Shown piece by piece: positions 5,917 through 6,821 of a stretch of 6,821 nucleotides of DNA. Positions within the stretch are counted from its first letter, which is position 1. Every line of letters begins with the position of its first letter. The position numbers and the translations under genes were made by a program. The stretch is from the NCBI GenBank assembly GCA_016207585.1, contig JACQPI010000116.1:1-6821 (forward strand), written 5' to 3'. The stretch is from Elusimicrobiota bacterium. Its GTDB lineage: Bacteria; Elusimicrobiota; Elusimicrobia; UBA1565; JACRDR01. Under the pieces are notes generated by a model, which did not search any database, was not told the origin of the DNA, and worked only from the letters and a program-made list of their open reading frames with translations.

Positions 5917-6696
5917 ATGCGCTGGGGAGTTCTGTCGGACATTCATTCCAATCTGGAGGCGCTCGAGGCGGTTCTGCGCGCCTTGGCGGCCCGGCGCATC
6001 GACGGCTACCTATGCTGCGGGGATATCGTGGGCTACGGCCCCAATCCCAACGAGGTGGTCGGGCGCCTGGCGGCGCTTAAACCCCTGCATGCCGTCAGCG
6101 GCAACCATGACTTGGCGGTCGTGGGCCGGATGGATCTGGAATGGTTTAACGCGTACGCGCAGGCGGCGGTCGTATGGACTCGGTGGAAGCTGTCTCAGGA
6201 AGCGGCCTGGTTCCTCGAGGCGCTCCCGGAGCGTCTCGAGACGAAGGACTTCACCCTCGTGCATGGTTCTCCCAGGGATCCGGCGGAGGAGTACCTCCTG
6301 ACGGCCCAGCAGTTCATCGACAACCTGGCGCACTTTAAGAAATTCCCTTGTTTCGTGGGGCACAGCCACCTCCCATGGTGCTTCGGAGTCGAGGCCTCCC
6401 AGCCGCCTCCAGCCGATTGGGGCAAAGCGCCGCTGTCTCCGGTCGAGATTCGAAAGGTGGAGCTGTCGGACGGTCAGAAAATAGGCATTCCCCGGGGCTT
6501 CCCTTGGGTGCTGAATCCGGGTTCCGTCGGGCAGCCGAGAGACCAGGATCCAAGGGCTTCCTGCGCCGTTTTCGATGATGAGACGCGCGACTATGAGTTG
6601 GTTCGCGTCGCCTACGATATTCCCAAGGTCCAGGCCAAGATGCAGGAAGCCGGCCTGCCCGCTTTCCTGGCCACCCGCCTGTCGTACGGACAGTAG
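5917..6696 (+). CDS. Calcineurin-like metallophosphoesterase (Metallophos_2/YfcE-like)
   Basis: Predicted dinuclear-metal phosphoesterase of 259 aa, cytoplasmic (no signal peptide or membrane segment). All family motifs appear in order: SDIHSN (Asp8, His10), GDIVGYGPNPNEV (Asp36), GNHD (Asn63, His64), LVHGSP (His116), GHSH (His149, His151), and the late NPGSVGQPRD block. The GYGPNPNEV and NPGSVGQPRD signatures fit the subgroup annotated as phosphodiesterases or YfcE-like proteins. The natural substrate cannot be read from the sequence and could be a cyclic nucleotide, a phosphodiester or a phosphoprotein. An insert with PPPADWGKAPLS around residues 165-180 lies between the GHSH and NPGSVG motifs. 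The ATG is 6 bp after the smc stop without a clear Shine-Dalgarno sequence, so translation is probably coupled to smc. The stop TAG is part of a hairpin (6694-6714). Family assignment is secure; a functional link to SMC is only suggested by the operon. Confidence 0.95.
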   Translation: MRWGVLSDIHSNLEALEAVLRALAARRIDGYLCCGDIVGYGPNPNEVVGRLAALKPLHAVSGNHDLAVVGRMDLEWFNAYAQAAVVWTRWKLSQEAAWFLEALPERLETKDFTLVHGSPRDPAEEYLLTAQQFIDNLAHFKKFPCFVGHSHLPWCFGVEASQPPPADWGKAPLSPVEIRKVELSDGQKIGIPRGFPWVLNPGSVGQPRDQDPRASCAVFDDETRDYELVRVAYDIPKVQAKMQEAGLPAFLATRLSYGQ

Positions 6697-6714
6697 GGCT
6701 CTGGCAGAGCCCTA
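6694..6714 (+). terminator. Strong hairpin at the stop codon, possible terminator of smc-phosphoesterase operon
   Basis: Arms TAGGGCTCT (6694-6702) and AGAGCCCTA (6706-6714) are perfectly complementary with loop GGC. The first three bases are the stop codon of the phosphoesterase gene. No T-run follows, so this is not a classical intrinsic terminator. It could be a Rho-assisted end, a 3' stabiliser of the mRNA, or part of a repeat element together with the palindrome that follows. Confidence 0.5.
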
Positions 6715-6744
6715 GGTCCTAGGACACATTTCGGGATAGGTCCT
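6713..6744. repeat. Palindrome and 8-bp direct repeats after the operon
   Basis: GTCCTAGGAC (6716-6725) is a perfect 10-bp palindrome. TAGGTCCT occurs twice, at 6713-6720 and 6737-6744, 24 bp apart. AGGAC (6721-6725) can also pair with GTCCT (6740-6744) as a second hairpin with a 14-nt loop. The unit looks like a short structured intergenic element, but only one copy is visible here. Confidence 0.45.
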
Positions 6745-6797
6745 TTGGCGTTTGGAAAAGGGTCGCTGGGCCCATGCATCCGGCGAACATCCCGCGC

Positions 6798-6803
6798 TAC
6801 AAT
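6798..6803 (+). promoter_or_regulatory. Weak candidate -10 near the right edge
   Basis: TACAAT (5 of 6 matches) followed by AAAAG sits in an otherwise GC-rich stretch. No convincing -35 is seen 16-18 bp upstream. It may start a gene beyond base 6821. Apart from the repeats listed, the 125 bp after the phosphoesterase gene hold nothing else I can support. Confidence 0.25.
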
Positions 6804-6821
6804 AAAAGCGAGCAAGCTGGC

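Noticed and set aside
4912..5946. A 344-codon minus-strand frame at the end of smc
   Set aside because: Antisense to the SMC C-terminal head, low-complexity Arg/Leu composition, no ribosome binding site or motif that I recognise.
6612..6815. A 67-codon minus-strand frame at the right edge
   Set aside because: Mostly antisense to the end of the phosphoesterase gene and the hairpin; no motif or conserved composition.
1..6821. CRISPR array, tRNA or rRNA gene, insertion sequence, phage or toxin-antitoxin genes
   Set aside because: I saw no regularly spaced long repeats, no cloverleaf-like sequence with TTCGA and CCA features, no transposase or integrase motif, and no small paired genes of that kind.

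Overview
The window is a GC-rich bacterial chromosome segment with tightly packed genes; only the intergenic stretches are AT-rich. It looks like a Gram-negative bacterium. The MltA-type lytic transglycosylase with a Sec signal peptide implies an outer membrane and periplasm, and the SMC has a full bacterial layout. I cannot place the phylum from the sequence alone. Deltaproteobacteria-like, Elusimicrobiota-like and similar GC-rich lineages all remain possible.

Left part (1-899, minus strand): an arsenic detoxification operon reading leftwards. arsR encodes a metalloid-sensing repressor. It is followed after 8 bp by arsC, a thioredoxin-coupled arsenate reductase of the low-molecular-weight phosphatase fold, whose last codons lie beyond base 1. 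A perfect 8-bp-arm inverted repeat (789-808) just upstream of arsR is the likely ArsR operator. It overlaps the upstream ATG, so the real arsR start is probably the second one (766). The 109 bp between arsR and mltA hold the operator and promoter plus a stretch that resembles a dispersed intergenic repeat.

Middle (900-2412): mltA, also on the minus strand, encodes a periplasmic peptidoglycan lytic transglycosylase with the MltA domain and the C-terminal 3D barrel. It diverges from smc across a 217-bp AT-rich region. That region carries a perfect extended -10 (TGGTATAAT), a perfect Shine-Dalgarno sequence, and a 27-codon small ORF. The small ORF stops one base before the smc ATG. A second sigma70-like promoter (TTGACT-17-TATGCT) overlaps the small ORF. 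smc itself has no good ribosome binding site, so coupling to this leader ORF is the most interesting regulatory possibility here.

Right part (2413-6821, plus strand): smc (1165 aa, the chromosome condensation ATPase) is followed 6 bp later by a calcineurin-like metallophosphoesterase gene, probably in the same transcript. The phosphoesterase stop codon forms the foot of a strong hairpin (6694-6714), followed by a palindrome and short direct repeats. A possible promoter -10 near 6800 suggests another gene beginning beyond the window.

The genes themselves belong to known families, and I found no evidence for a novel multi-gene system. The points worth a second look are the smc leader, the arsR start/operator overlap and cysteine pattern, and the two structured intergenic stretches.
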